This document shows, piece by piece, positions 47,694 through 56,029 of a DNA stretch of 64,000 bases. Numbering within the stretch: position 1 is the stretch's first letter; every line of letters begins with the position of its first letter. The translations under genes were made by a program, and so were the position numbers. The notes beneath the pieces were generated by a model that saw only the letters and a program-made list of their open reading frames with translations, searched no databases and was not told the origin of the DNA. This DNA comes from Stenotrophomonas maltophilia D457 (lineage in GTDB: Bacteria > Pseudomonadota > Gammaproteobacteria > Xanthomonadales > Xanthomonadaceae): positions 3,381,001 to 3,445,000 of the forward strand of contig NC_017671.1 in NCBI RefSeq assembly GCF_000284595.1. Direction: 5' to 3'.

Positions 47694-49040
47694 CTACATA
47701 CCGCCCTTGAGGATCACCTCGGCCAGCCGATCATAGTCACCACCGAAATGGTGGTCACCCGGCAGCTTCACCTTCTTCACACCGTCATTGGCCGGCAGGT
47801 CCGGGCACAGTGCGTCCTCATCCTTGTCGCCGTACACGCACAGCGTTTTCTCCGCCGGCAGTCTGGCCACTTCCGGCGCGATCGGCAGGCCGTCGCCGCC
47901 GCCGCCCAGCCAGTTGCTGACGTGGAACTCGAAGTCGGCCTTCTTGCCTACCGACAGCAGCACGATGCGATCCAGCGCTGCACGGGTATCGGCATCGAGC
48001 TGGTTGATGGTCGCCGGCAGCACGTCGGCCCCCTGCGAGAAACCGATCAGCATCACCTTGTCGCGGTGCCACTGCTGGCGGTAGTGATCGATGATCTTCT
48101 GCAGGTCAGCAGCGAAGCCCTTCGGCGTGCGCTCGCTCCAGAAGTAGCGCAGCGAGTCGATGCCGACCACGGCCACGCCGTGCTCGTTGAGCGACGACGC
48201 CACGTCCTTGTCCAGGCCGGCCCAGCCACCATCACCGGAGACGAACACGGCCAGCGTGTCGCCGTTGCCGGTCGACGGTACTTCCACCACCGGCAGGCCC
48301 TTCAGCGCGGCCGGCGGCGGTGCCAGGCTGACGCCTGCCTGCGCACCCATCACCCGCGCTGCAGCCACCAGGCCCGGTGAGGCATCACCACGCGCCGTGC
48401 GCTTGAACTCGCGCGCCATCGCCACCTGCTGCACGAAACCGCTGGCCTCGCCCGCCTTGCAGCCGTGATCACCGGCTGCACTCAACCACGGGAAGTTCAG
48501 TTCGGCGGGTTGCAGCGTGTTGCGCTTCACGCCATCGCCGCAGACCATGCGCTCGTGGTTGTGGTCCGGGCAGAAACCAGTGGTGAGCAGGCCGGCGAAC
48601 ACCTGCGTATCGGCCTGCGCAGCCAGCGCATAGGCCATTTCAGCGCCTTCGCCATCGCCGCCGACCAGCGGCAGGTGGTACCCGGGCAGATGCAGCGAGG
48701 CCTGCAGCCAGCGCGAGAAATTCTCGACATCGCCGGAACCGAACGAACAGGTCGGGTTGCCTTCGCGCTTGAGCACGCCGCGCAGGTGCGCGATGTCCAC
48801 GGCGGCGACCATCGCACCGTCGGCACGCAGGGCCTCGATCGGCAGACGGCTGGTATCGCCACCGGGAGTCGGTTCGTGGAACCAGATCACCACCCGCTGC
48901 GGGGTACCGGCCGGCATATGCACCGGAATCTGTTCGAACCGCCCGTGGCTGAACTGCTGCACGGTCGCTGCCGCGGTTGCCGGCAGTGCGGCCAGCGCCA
49001 GCACCACGCCCATTACCCTGCCCAGCCCTGCACGCTTCAT
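47694..49040 (-). CDS. AcvB/VirJ-family periplasmic serine hydrolase
   Basis: The 448-aa product has a signal peptide (MKRAGLGRVMGVVLALAALP then ATAAA) and two VirJ-like halves. The C-terminal half has the lipase-type nucleophile GFSQGA (Ser near residue 335), an acidic residue in YGDKDED (about 405) and His in PGDHHFGGDY (about 430). SGDGGWAGLDKDVA is the typical VirJ entry. Agrobacterium AcvB hydrolyses lysyl-phosphatidylglycerol and neighbours lpiA/mprF. Here mprF is next door, so the same activity is a reasonable inference. The ATG at 49040 is the start of the signal peptide. Confidence 0.88.
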   Translation of the reverse strand: MKRAGLGRVMGVVLALAALPATAAATVQQFSHGRFEQIPVHMPAGTPQRVVIWFHEPTPGGDTSRLPIEALRADGAMVAAVDIAHLRGVLKREGNPTCSFGSGDVENFSRWLQASLHLPGYHLPLVGGDGEGAEMAYALAAQADTQVFAGLLTTGFCPDHNHERMVCGDGVKRNTLQPAELNFPWLSAAGDHGCKAGEASGFVQQVAMAREFKRTARGDASPGLVAAARVMGAQAGVSLAPPPAALKGLPVVEVPSTGNGDTLAVFVSGDGGWAGLDKDVASSLNEHGVAVVGIDSLRYFWSERTPKGFAADLQKIIDHYRQQWHRDKVMLIGFSQGADVLPATINQLDADTRAALDRIVLLSVGKKADFEFHVSNWLGGGGDGLPIAPEVARLPAEKTLCVYGDKDEDALCPDLPANDGVKKVKLPGDHHFGGDYDRLAEVILKGGM

Positions 49041-49118
49041 ATCGCAGCCCCGATGGAATGCGCACACGATACGCTGCCTCCACGTGCACGGCACGTACCG
49101 GTGCAGGCCGTTGGGGTT

Positions 49119-49736
49119 TCAGCAGGCTGCGGCGCGACGACTGCGCCGATACAGCGCCAGCGCCAGATACAGCAGCCAGCCCACGATCACCACGATCACC
49201 ACTTTCTGCCCCAGCCCGCGCGGCGGCCCGCCACGCCACAGCACGTGCAGCCACAGCAGCACGAAGGCCAGCCAGGCCCAGCCCCAGAGCAGGCCGGCGG
49301 CGGATTGCCAGCCCGGTTCGCGGCGCAGGTACCAGGCCTGCAGCAGCATGCCGACGCTGGCACACAGGAACGCAGTGTTGGCCGCCAACCCGTGGATGAA
49401 CGGTGCCAGCAGCGGGGTTGCTTCGGGCAGCCAGCTGTCACCGATGGCGACCGTGGCCAGGCCCAGCGCCGAGACCGTGAACAGCAGCGGCGCCGCCGCG
49501 CTGCGCCGCGGGCCGATGCTGCCGCGGTAAAGGGCGATGCCGAGCAGGGTGATCGCCAGTGCCAGCAGGCAGTACGCCGCACGCAACGCCAGCCCCCACG
49601 GCCCGTGCAGATAGAGGCTGAGCGTGGCCCGCACCCAGTCCAGGTCGGTGCGTGCGAACTGGGTCCACAGCGCGGTAACCAGGAACAGAACCAGGGCGGC
49701 CAGCGCCAGCAGCGCCGCCGGACGCGCGCGGCTCAT
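49119..49736 (-). CDS. DUF998-like membrane protein
   Basis: The 205-aa product has six predicted membrane segments. It carries TDLDWVRATLSLYLHGPWGL between segments 1 and 2, which resembles DUF998 proteins, and a basic C-terminus (YRRSRRAAAC). It is not close to the DUF998 protein at 27376. Its ATG overlaps the stop codon of the upstream 57-residue cysteine-rich gene (ATGA type), so the two are coupled. Function is unknown. Confidence 0.75.
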   Translation of the reverse strand: MSRARPAALLALAALVLFLVTALWTQFARTDLDWVRATLSLYLHGPWGLALRAAYCLLALAITLLGIALYRGSIGPRRSAAAPLLFTVSALGLATVAIGDSWLPEATPLLAPFIHGLAANTAFLCASVGMLLQAWYLRREPGWQSAAGLLWGWAWLAFVLLWLHVLWRGGPPRGLGQKVVIVVIVGWLLYLALALYRRSRRAAAC

Positions 49737-49906
49737 GCGGAGGCTTCCGGGTGCCGCGCCTGCCATTCGGCCAACGCCTTGCGATAGCGCTGCAGCTCGT
49801 CGGCATACAGGTCCAGCACGCACAGCGGGCAACCGCTGCCACAGCATTCGTTGGGACCGGGCTCTTCCGGCGGCAGCGGACGGGGATCGGGATCAGGGAC
49901 GGACAC
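49733..49906 (-). CDS. small oxidoreductase-like cysteine protein
   Basis: The 57-aa protein is proline-rich at the N-terminus and carries NECCGSGCPLCVLDLYADEL, the signature of the small oxidoreductase-like domain (CCGSGC-CV-D-Y). The four cysteines may bind metal. The reading frame starts at a GTG (49906); the open frame upstream of it is antisense to the neighbouring HD gene region. It overlaps the next membrane-protein gene by four bases. Activity is not established. Confidence 0.75.
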   Translation of the reverse strand: MSVPDPDPRPLPPEEPGPNECCGSGCPLCVLDLYADELQRYRKALAEWQARHPEASA

Positions 49907-49955
49907 GGTTGGAAGCGGCAATCGGTGGAAACGGGCCCCAGTGTAGCGGGCTTGC

Positions 49956-50558
49956 TCAGCGCCCCAGCTGCCGCCGCAGGTTGTCGCGCGCGGCCGCGTC
50001 GAGGCGCTGGTGGAAGAACTCGCTGAGGAAGATGCGCGGTGCGCGCAGCAGGCCCTGCAGGAAACGGCGGCGGCCAGCGCGATACAGGAAGCCCGGCACC
50101 ACGCCCTTGTACTCTTCGGCCACGCCCCGGTCATAGGCGGTGAACACCGGTTCCGGCGCGGCCAGGATCGCCATGTCGCAGTCCAGGAACAGCGCGGCCT
50201 CGGCATCGACATCGTCCGGGCCGAGCGCGCCATGGCGGGCGGTCAGCAGGATCAGCTGCTCGACCCGGGCGGCATCGACAGCGGCGAGTTCCGGCGCCTG
50301 CGTGATCGCCTGCAGGGCCATCTGCGCCGAACGTGCTTCGTTGTCCTTTCGCCCCGCCACGTAGATCGCATCGTGGTAGAGCACGGCCAGGTAGACCTCG
50401 GCCGGCTGCTGCCAGCCGGGGCCGTCGGCAACCTCCTGGCAGTGCTGCAGCACCGCGCGCACGTGGCCGAAGTGATGGTAGGCGCGTGGTGGCGTTGCAT
50501 AGCTGTCCTGCAGCGCCTGCCACTGCGCCGGAGCGAGCGTCAGCGGGGAAAAGTCCAT
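49956..50558 (-). CDS. HD-superfamily hydrolase
   Basis: The 200-aa protein is a predicted metal-dependent HD phosphohydrolase of the COG4339 type. HHFGHV (first His), VLYHDAIY (HD) and FLDCDMAIL (second Asp) are the metal ligands, in family order. The substrate is unknown; related proteins act on nucleotides or are uncharacterised. The C-terminal basic helix (RAGRRRFLQGLLRAPRIF) is a common extension. It is transcribed from the 50559-50787 gap, divergent from the TPR gene. Confidence 0.82.
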   Translation of the reverse strand: MDFSPLTLAPAQWQALQDSYATPPRAYHHFGHVRAVLQHCQEVADGPGWQQPAEVYLAVLYHDAIYVAGRKDNEARSAQMALQAITQAPELAAVDAARVEQLILLTARHGALGPDDVDAEAALFLDCDMAILAAPEPVFTAYDRGVAEEYKGVVPGFLYRAGRRRFLQGLLRAPRIFLSEFFHQRLDAAARDNLRRQLGR

Positions 50559-50650
50559 GCCCGGATCATCCCGCCTGCGCGGTTGACGGGCAAGCTGTCG
50601 CTTTTTTCACCACGTCCTCACAACGCCCTTCGCACTAGGCCGCAACGCGG

Positions 50651-50696
50651 TTGTCCACAGCTTTCCCGAGCGCTGGTCCACACCGGTTGTGGATGA
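50651..50696. promoter_or_regulatory. cluster of three DnaA-box-like 9-mers
   Basis: TTGTCCACA (50651-50659) and TGGTCCACA (50674-50682) on plus and TCATCCACA on minus (50688-50696) are one to two mismatches from the consensus TTATCCACA. They sit in 46 bp in the intergenic region between two divergent genes. TCCACA and TGTGGA also form an inverted repeat around the centre. This could be a DnaA- or other repressor-bound control site; no dnaA, dnaN or AT-rich unwinding region is near, so an origin is unlikely. Confidence 0.35.
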
Positions 50697-50787
50697 ACGT
50701 GCGGACCGACCAACGGTCGCTGCAGCGGTGCGCGCACAGGTCTACACTCGCCTCAGGCGGGAGCGCCCGCCGCTGCCGGGAGCCGTC

Positions 50788-51939
50788 ATGTACCGTCCTG
50801 CCGCCCGATTCGTTCTGCTCGCACTGGCCGCATTGGCAGCGCCGTCCGCGATCGCACAGGATCATCCGGGAACGGCCGCGCCGCTGGCCGTTGCCAGCAC
50901 CACCACTCCGGCGATGCCGACGCCGCAGCAGGTGTTCGCGATTCCACCGGCGATGCGCGACATGCTGCGCACGCAGGTGATCAATCACGGTTACTCCCGC
51001 GAGCAGCGCCTGCAGGCGCTGGTGGAGATGATCTTCGACCGCCACGGCCTGGACCTGCAGTACGACGCCGATGCGACCTTCACCGTCAGCGAGATCTGGC
51101 AGCAGCGGCGCGCCAACTGCCTGGCCTTTACCCTGATGTTCGTCGCGCTGGCACGCGAAGCCGGCATCAAGGCACGCGTGCAGGAAGTCGGCCAGGTCGT
51201 GTCGTGGTACCAGGACCAGGCCCAGGGCCTGGTCTACAGCGTCGGCCACGTCAATGCCGGGGTCGGCTTCGCCGGCCGCTTCGCCACCGTCGATCTGGAT
51301 CGCAACGTGCTGTACGACCGCCGCGGGCCGCTGCCGATCAGCCAGGCACGGGCATTGGCACACTTCTACAACAACCGCGGCGCCGAACGCATGGCCAGCG
51401 GCGATCTGGTGGGTGCACGCACCTTCTTCAATGCCGCGCTGGCACAGGACAACAGCTTCGCCGCCACCTGGAACAACCTGGGCGTGCTGGAAAACCGTAC
51501 GGGCGATACCGCCGCCGCGCGCCGGGCATTGGAAACGGCGCTGCGACTGGACGGCCGCCAGGACGCTGCACTGACCAACGCCAGCGCGCTGTACCGGAAG
51601 CTGGGCATGGTCATGCAGGCGCAGGCGCTGGAGCAGCGCCTGCAGTCGGTGCAGCGCGAGGATCCGTTCGCGCAGTACATGCTCGGCGCCGAGGCCGAAC
51701 GCGCCGGCCGACTGGATCAGGCGATCCGCTATTACCGGCAGGCCGTGCGCCTGTACGACACCGCACACCAGTTCCACTTCGGGCTGGCGCGGGCCTATTT
51801 CCTGGCCGGCCAGCTCAGGCGCGCCGATCGTGAACTGCTGCGCGCGCAGGCGCTGGGCGGTGCCCCGCAGCAGGCGCGCTACCAGGCCAAGCTGGACAGC
51901 CTGGCCCGCTGGCGCGCACAGCAGCAGGCCAGGCGCTGA
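50788..51939 (+). CDS. secreted transglutaminase-like/TPR protein
   Basis: The 383-aa product has a signal peptide (about residues 1-24, AIAQ). A transglutaminase-like region follows: QQRRANCLAFTLMFVALAREAG contains the nucleophile Cys, VGHVNAGV the candidate His and FATVDLD the Asp. The C-terminal half is a TPR array (AHFYNNRGAERMASGDLVGA, AATWNNLGVLENRTGDTAAA and further units). Such proteins may process or scaffold envelope proteins. The ATG at 50788 follows GGGAG; the frame continues upstream through the DnaA-box-like region without homology. Confidence 0.83.
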   Translation: MYRPAARFVLLALAALAAPSAIAQDHPGTAAPLAVASTTTPAMPTPQQVFAIPPAMRDMLRTQVINHGYSREQRLQALVEMIFDRHGLDLQYDADATFTVSEIWQQRRANCLAFTLMFVALAREAGIKARVQEVGQVVSWYQDQAQGLVYSVGHVNAGVGFAGRFATVDLDRNVLYDRRGPLPISQARALAHFYNNRGAERMASGDLVGARTFFNAALAQDNSFAATWNNLGVLENRTGDTAAARRALETALRLDGRQDAALTNASALYRKLGMVMQAQALEQRLQSVQREDPFAQYMLGAEAERAGRLDQAIRYYRQAVRLYDTAHQFHFGLARAYFLAGQLRRADRELLRAQALGGAPQQARYQAKLDSLARWRAQQQARR

Positions 51940-51946
51940 AGGCCGG

Positions 51947-52282
51947 TCAGGCCTTCTTGAGGAAGCAGGTCTTCAGGACCAGGCCCTTGATCTTGTCCGA
52001 GTTGCCTTCGATGTGCTCGGCATCGTCCTCGACCAGGCGGATGTTGCGGATCACGGTGCCCTGCTTGAGCGGGATCGAGGAACCCTTCACCTTCAGGTCC
52101 TTGATCACGGTGACGGTGTCACCGGCCTGCAGGGTATTGCCGTTGCTGTCACGCACGACCAGGGTCGAACCGGCACTTTCCTCGGCGGTCCATTCGAAGC
52201 CGCAGTCGGCGCAGATCCACAGCGCGCCATCGGCATAGGTGTTTTCCAGGGTGCACTGCGGGCAGGCGGGGGCAGAAGACAT
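51947..52282 (-). CDS. yjdM: YjdM/PhnA zinc-ribbon protein
   Basis: The 111-aa protein starts with a zinc ribbon (CPQC and CADC) and has the PhnA-like OB/SH3 domain VVRDSNGNTLQAGDTVTVIKDLKVKGSS. The C-terminus ends KGLVLKTCFLKKA as in the family. Despite the old name PhnA it is not a shown phosphonoacetate hydrolase in these genera, and function is unclear. GAGGT lies eight bases before the ATG at 52282. It is convergent with the TPR gene. Confidence 0.9.
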   Translation of the reverse strand: MSSAPACPQCTLENTYADGALWICADCGFEWTAEESAGSTLVVRDSNGNTLQAGDTVTVIKDLKVKGSSIPLKQGTVIRNIRLVEDDAEHIEGNSDKIKGLVLKTCFLKKA

Positions 52283-52474
52283 CAGCAAGTACCTCAAAGT
52301 GAATCAACAGCCGCCATTGTAACCGCCCGGCTCGCCTGCCCTTTTCCGGGCGGCGCCCGGCTCCCGGCTTGACCCGATCCGGCCTCCCGATACGGAATGG
52401 GAGGCCGCAGGAACTTGCAGTCGGCGGCGAACTGCAGCAGAGTGCGCGGCCCCTGATCGCCCCCGGAACTCCCC

Positions 52475-53836
52475 ATGCGCCTCGGCATCGACTTCGGTAC
52501 CAGCAACTCCGCCGCCGCCATCGTGCATGAGGGAACACTGCTGCCGATCCGCTTCGGCGACGCCGAGCAGTTCCGCACCAGTGTGTACTTCCCCGGCGTG
52601 GTGCCCGACCCGGACGACTTCCAGCTCGACGACGGCCAGGAACACCAGCTGCAGCAGATGATCGACAGCGCCGCGCGCGCGGCGCGTGCCGCCGGCCAGG
52701 AACGCGCGCCGCAGGCGCTGCGCCGCGAAGTCCTGCGCGCGCTGCGCCGGGAATGGATGGAAGCCCGCGCCGGCAAGGAACGCAGCGCCAACGACCTGCT
52801 GCAGAACGCGGTCTACGGCGACGAAGCGCTGGAAGCCTATTTCGAGGAACACGAAGGCAACCTGGTGCAGAGCCCGAAGTCGATGCTCGGCTACAACCTG
52901 CACCCGCGCGCGAAGCAGACCATCACCGGCATCGCCGCGCACATCCTCGAACACATCCGCCTGACCGCCAGTGCCCAGCTCGGCCGGCCGCTGCGCGCCG
53001 CCCTGCTCGGGCGCCCGGTGCAGTTCCGCAGTTCGATCGGCGCAGCCGGCAACGACCAGGCGCTGGACATCCTGCGTGAAGCGGCCACCCAGGCCGGCTT
53101 CGACCAGGTTGATTTCCTCGAGGAGCCAGCCGCGGCGGCCATGCATTACCACGCCGAAAGCCGCGAGCGGCACCAGGCGGTAATCGTCGATATCGGCGGC
53201 GGCACCACCGACATCGCCCATGCCGAAGTCGGCGGCGACGACGCCCCGCGCATCCACCGCGCCTGGGGTATCGCCCGCGGCGGTACCGACATCGACCTGG
53301 CGCTGAGCCTGTCCAGCTACATGCCGCTGTTCGGCCGCGGCATCACCCGCGTGCCGGCCCACCACTACGTGGAAGCGGCCACCGTGCAGGACATGACCCG
53401 CCAGCGCGAATTCCGCCTGCACAAGTACGACCATGTCGACGCGCCCTGGGGCGACCGCCTGCAGGCCCTGCAGGACACCGGCAACACCGCCCGCCTGTAC
53501 CGTGACGTCGAACGCGCCAAGATCGCCCTCAGCGCTGCCAGCGAGCACCGCAGCACGCTGGACTACATCGCCCGCGACCTGCATGCCGACAGCAGCGCCG
53601 ACGGCCTGGCCGCCGCCGCCCATGGCTACCTGGAGCAGATCCGCGAGCTGCTGGCCCAGGTCCGCAGCGACATCGGCGGCGACCCGGATGCCGTGTTCCT
53701 GACCGGTGGCATGTCCCGCGCCGGCTACCTGCGCCAGGCGGTGGCGGCCGCCTTCCCGGGCGCCCGCATGGTCCACGGCGAGCCCTCGCTGGGCGTGGTC
53801 CAGGGCCTTGCGCTGGCGGCAGCCAGCCAGGATTAA
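52475..53836 (+). CDS. yegD: YegD-type Hsp70-family protein
   Basis: The 453-aa protein has only the actin-like ATPase domain. Phosphate-1 DFGTSNS is at residues 6-12, SPKSMLGYNL is the YegD-specific motif, VIVDIGGGTTDIAHAEVGG is phosphate-2, and FLTGGMSRAGYLR is the adenosine motif. The substrate-binding domain of DnaK is missing, which is normal for YegD. Its client and role are unknown. The gene stands between convergent yjdM and a cysteine-cluster gene. The 136 bp after it hold no evident gene. Confidence 0.92.
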   Translation: MRLGIDFGTSNSAAAIVHEGTLLPIRFGDAEQFRTSVYFPGVVPDPDDFQLDDGQEHQLQQMIDSAARAARAAGQERAPQALRREVLRALRREWMEARAGKERSANDLLQNAVYGDEALEAYFEEHEGNLVQSPKSMLGYNLHPRAKQTITGIAAHILEHIRLTASAQLGRPLRAALLGRPVQFRSSIGAAGNDQALDILREAATQAGFDQVDFLEEPAAAAMHYHAESRERHQAVIVDIGGGTTDIAHAEVGGDDAPRIHRAWGIARGGTDIDLALSLSSYMPLFGRGITRVPAHHYVEAATVQDMTRQREFRLHKYDHVDAPWGDRLQALQDTGNTARLYRDVERAKIALSAASEHRSTLDYIARDLHADSSADGLAAAAHGYLEQIRELLAQVRSDIGGDPDAVFLTGGMSRAGYLRQAVAAAFPGARMVHGEPSLGVVQGLALAAASQD

Positions 53837-53972
53837 CAAAACGTTACGCGGTCTAAGTTACTCTTGGTCGGCTAGAACCCTGCTGCCCCTTCCACCGGCC
53901 ATGCCGGTGTGTGTCCACGGTGCAGCCTGGCCCGCCCAGCGGGCCTAGCGGCCATGCCTTCCTGGCTCGTTC

Positions 53973-54359
53973 ATGGTCCGCGCAGCACCTGAGCCGCCAT
54001 TGAGACCCGCTTTGGGCACCCGCCAGGCCCCTGAGGCCTTACAACCTGACGCAGCACCTGCACCCATCGACTGCCGCCGTTGTGACGCGGACTGTTGCCG
54101 GTTGCCCGTGCTGCTGCAGCCCGGCGACCACGTGCCCGGCCAGTTCCTGTCACGCGACACCCACGGCCGTGCCGTGATGGCGCGCAACGAGGAAGGCTGG
54201 TGCGCGGCGATCGATCCCTATCACCTGCGCTGCACGATCTATTCGCAGCGCCCGGCGATCTGCCGCCAGTTCTCGATGGGCGGCGATGACTGCCGCCGCG
54301 AGCGGCAGGACTACCTGCGCCAGGCCGATGCCTGGGCGCTTTCCTCCCCTTCCACCTGA
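53973..54359 (+). CDS. YkgJ-type cysteine-cluster protein
   Basis: The 128-aa protein carries the Cys pattern of the YkgJ/UPF0153 family: CRRCDADCCRLPV, the GWCAAID and HLRCTIYSQRPAICRQF motifs, and a last Cys in GDDCRRE. These likely bind a zinc or iron-sulfur centre. No ribosome-binding site is clear at the ATG, and the first 25 residues are proline-rich and variable, so the true start might be further in. A 60-residue gene follows 12 bp later. Confidence 0.78.
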   Translation: MVRAAPEPPLRPALGTRQAPEALQPDAAPAPIDCRRCDADCCRLPVLLQPGDHVPGQFLSRDTHGRAVMARNEEGWCAAIDPYHLRCTIYSQRPAICRQFSMGGDDCRRERQDYLRQADAWALSSPST

Positions 54360-54370
54360 CAGGAGCAACC

Positions 54371-54553
54371 ATGCCCCGCAAGGCAAAGACCCCCGCGAAG
54401 GCCAGCAACAGCATCCGCAGCGAACGCAAGGGCGCGGCCGCCAGCACCGTGGTCAGCAGCGATTCGATCGCTTCGGACCTGGCAGCGTTCCGCAAGGCCG
54501 GTGGCAAGATCGAAGTCCTCGGCACTACCTGGGCGCTGAAGAAAGCCAGCTGA
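54371..54553 (+). CDS. small basic hypothetical protein
   Basis: A 60-aa ORF with a good ribosome-binding site (CAGGAGC, seven bases before ATG) follows the cysteine-cluster gene and is likely co-transcribed. The first half is lysine/arginine-rich and disordered (MPRKAKTPAKASNSIRSER). The second half (DLAAFRKAGGKIEVLGTTWA) looks like a short structured unit. I do not recognise it. A hairpin follows the stop codon. Confidence 0.65.
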   Translation: MPRKAKTPAKASNSIRSERKGAAASTVVSSDSIASDLAAFRKAGGKIEVLGTTWALKKAS

Positions 54554-54564
54554 CCCAGCTCCGA

Positions 54565-54587
54565 CCGCGGCGGCGCTGCCGCCGCGG
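54565..54587. terminator. GC hairpin between convergent genes
   Basis: A perfect 10-bp stem CCGCGGCGGC with a GCT loop lies between the small ORF and the DUF4097 gene. The T-tract is absent, so it may act by structure or with Rho. Confidence 0.5.
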
Positions 54588-54602
54588 CCTGCCGGACCGC
54601 GC

Positions 54603-55484
54603 TCAGCGATCCAGGCGTACCCGCACACTGCCCGAATGCGACTGGATGCGGATGTCACCGTCGCCATTGCCGAGCCGAGTATCGAGATGGCTGCCCGGGC
54701 CGTAGCGCGGCCGTTCCACCTGGCCGGCGTCGCTGTTGATCGACCCGCTGAAGCTGTTCACCGACAGCTGCGCCGAAACCGTGCGTGGCAGGCGCAGGTT
54801 GACCGACGCGCTCACCGATTCGACATTGATACGGCCCCCCGGCGCCAGCCCGGCCGCCGACAGGTCGATGCTGCCCGACACGGTTTCCACCGCCAGCCGC
54901 TGCACCCGCCCGGCATCGACCTCGACCCGGCCGGATACCGTCTGTGCACCGATGTCACCGGACACGCCGCCGCCGGCTTCGATGCGGCCACTGACCGTGT
55001 TCACGTCCAGCTTCGGCGTCTGCAGGCGCGCGATGACACCGCCGCTGACCGTATTGAGCTTGCTGTCGCCGCTGCGACCGGAGGCGCTCAGGCTGCCGCT
55101 GACCGTGTCGGCCTGCAGGCGGCGCACATCGATGCCGCTGATGTCCTGGCTGGCACTGACCGTACTCAGCAGCAGTTCCACCGAGCGCGGCACGTTCAGC
55201 ACCAGCGTCGCGCCGCCGTTGTTGTTGCGACGCGGATACTCGATCTCCCAGCGCACGCGGTTGGCACTCTTCTCCTGGCGCAGCTGCAGGCCATCGCTTA
55301 GCGTACCGGTGAGCTGCACGTCGTTGCGGTCCCAGCCACGCACGCTCACTTTGCCGGCCACGTTGCTCAGTTCGATGCGGCCGCCGGCGGCCAGGTTGTG
55401 GCGCTCGTCGATCCGGGTGTCAGCCAGGGCCACCGCGGGCAGCAGCAACAGCGCGGCGCAGCAGGTCATCAGGGTTCGTGTCAT
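54603..55484 (-). CDS. DUF4097 secreted beta-repeat protein
   Basis: The 293-aa product has a signal peptide (residues 1-21, ALA-DT). The rest is a run of short beta repeats of the DUF4097 type (GDIGAQTVSGRVEVDAG, LAVETVSGSIDLSAAG, LNTVSGGVIARLQ), resembling a right-handed solenoid with T-V-S-G turns. Function is unknown; such proteins are often encoded with ECF sigma/anti-sigma pairs. It is third in the sigma/anti-sigma/DUF4097 operon, 11 bp downstream of the anti-sigma gene. Confidence 0.87.
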   Translation of the reverse strand: MTRTLMTCCAALLLLPAVALADTRIDERHNLAAGGRIELSNVAGKVSVRGWDRNDVQLTGTLSDGLQLRQEKSANRVRWEIEYPRRNNNGGATLVLNVPRSVELLLSTVSASQDISGIDVRRLQADTVSGSLSASGRSGDSKLNTVSGGVIARLQTPKLDVNTVSGRIEAGGGVSGDIGAQTVSGRVEVDAGRVQRLAVETVSGSIDLSAAGLAPGGRINVESVSASVNLRLPRTVSAQLSVNSFSGSINSDAGQVERPRYGPGSHLDTRLGNGDGDIRIQSHSGSVRVRLDR

Positions 55485-55495
55485 CGGGGGTCTCC

Positions 55496-56029
55496 TCAGG
55501 TCGTCAGGCCGGACTCGGCGGCATAGGCCGCCTGCCGGGTCAATTCCAGCCGCAACGCATAGGTGCGCTTGAGCTGGCCAAGCAGATGCGGCGCGCGTGG
55601 ATCCTGCGCCAGCGCGGCCCGGATCTGTGCCGCGCTTTCATCGAGTTCGTGCAGCGCCGGCTGCCATTCCGGCGCCCGGCCTGCGGGCAACGAGGCCACT
55701 GCCTGCTGGTACTGCTCGGTCATCGCCGCGGCCTGCAGTTGCAGGGTAGACGGCACCGGCGCGTCCGGTTGCGCATGGCGCCACGGCGCCACCGCGTAGA
55801 GCGCCAGGCTTGCGGCCAGTGCGGCCCCCACCGGCAACCACCAGCGCCTGCGCGAACGCCCCGGCAGCACCACCACGTTGCCGGTCGGCGCAGGCGCCGC
55901 CTGTGGTTCACGCGGCGGCAGCTGCGCCGACAACCGCGTCCAGCCATCGGCGGGCAGGCCGCGTTCGGAAGGCAGCGCGCGCAGTCGGGCCACCAGATCG
56001 TGGTCGGAATCGTGTTCGTGTGTACTCAT
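55496..56029 (-). CDS. probable anti-sigma factor
   Basis: The 177-aa product has a short acidic cytosolic N-terminus (STHEHDSDHDLVARLRALP), a single membrane segment (about residues 62-80, WWLPVGAALAASLALYAVA) and a periplasmic helical domain. This is anti-sigma layout. The first ATG overlaps the sigma-factor stop codon (ATGA), as expected for a partner. No zinc ZAS motif is present. The role is inferred from position and topology only. Confidence 0.72.
   Translation of the reverse strand: MSTHEHDSDHDLVARLRALPSERGLPADGWTRLSAQLPPREPQAAPAPTGNVVVLPGRSRRRWWLPVGAALAASLALYAVAPWRHAQPDAPVPSTLQLQAAAMTEQYQQAVASLPAGRAPEWQPALHELDESAAQIRAALAQDPRAPHLLGQLKRTYALRLELTRQAAYAAESGLTT

Noticed and set aside
44830..47736. 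968-residue plus-strand frame overlapping mprF
   Set aside because: Arginine/proline-rich out-of-frame translation of mprF, whose own frame has membrane segments and the aminoacyl-transferase domain.
50651..50696. Replication origin at the DnaA-box-like cluster
   Set aside because: No dnaA, dnaN, rpmH or AT-rich unwinding region is present; three imperfect boxes alone do not make an origin.
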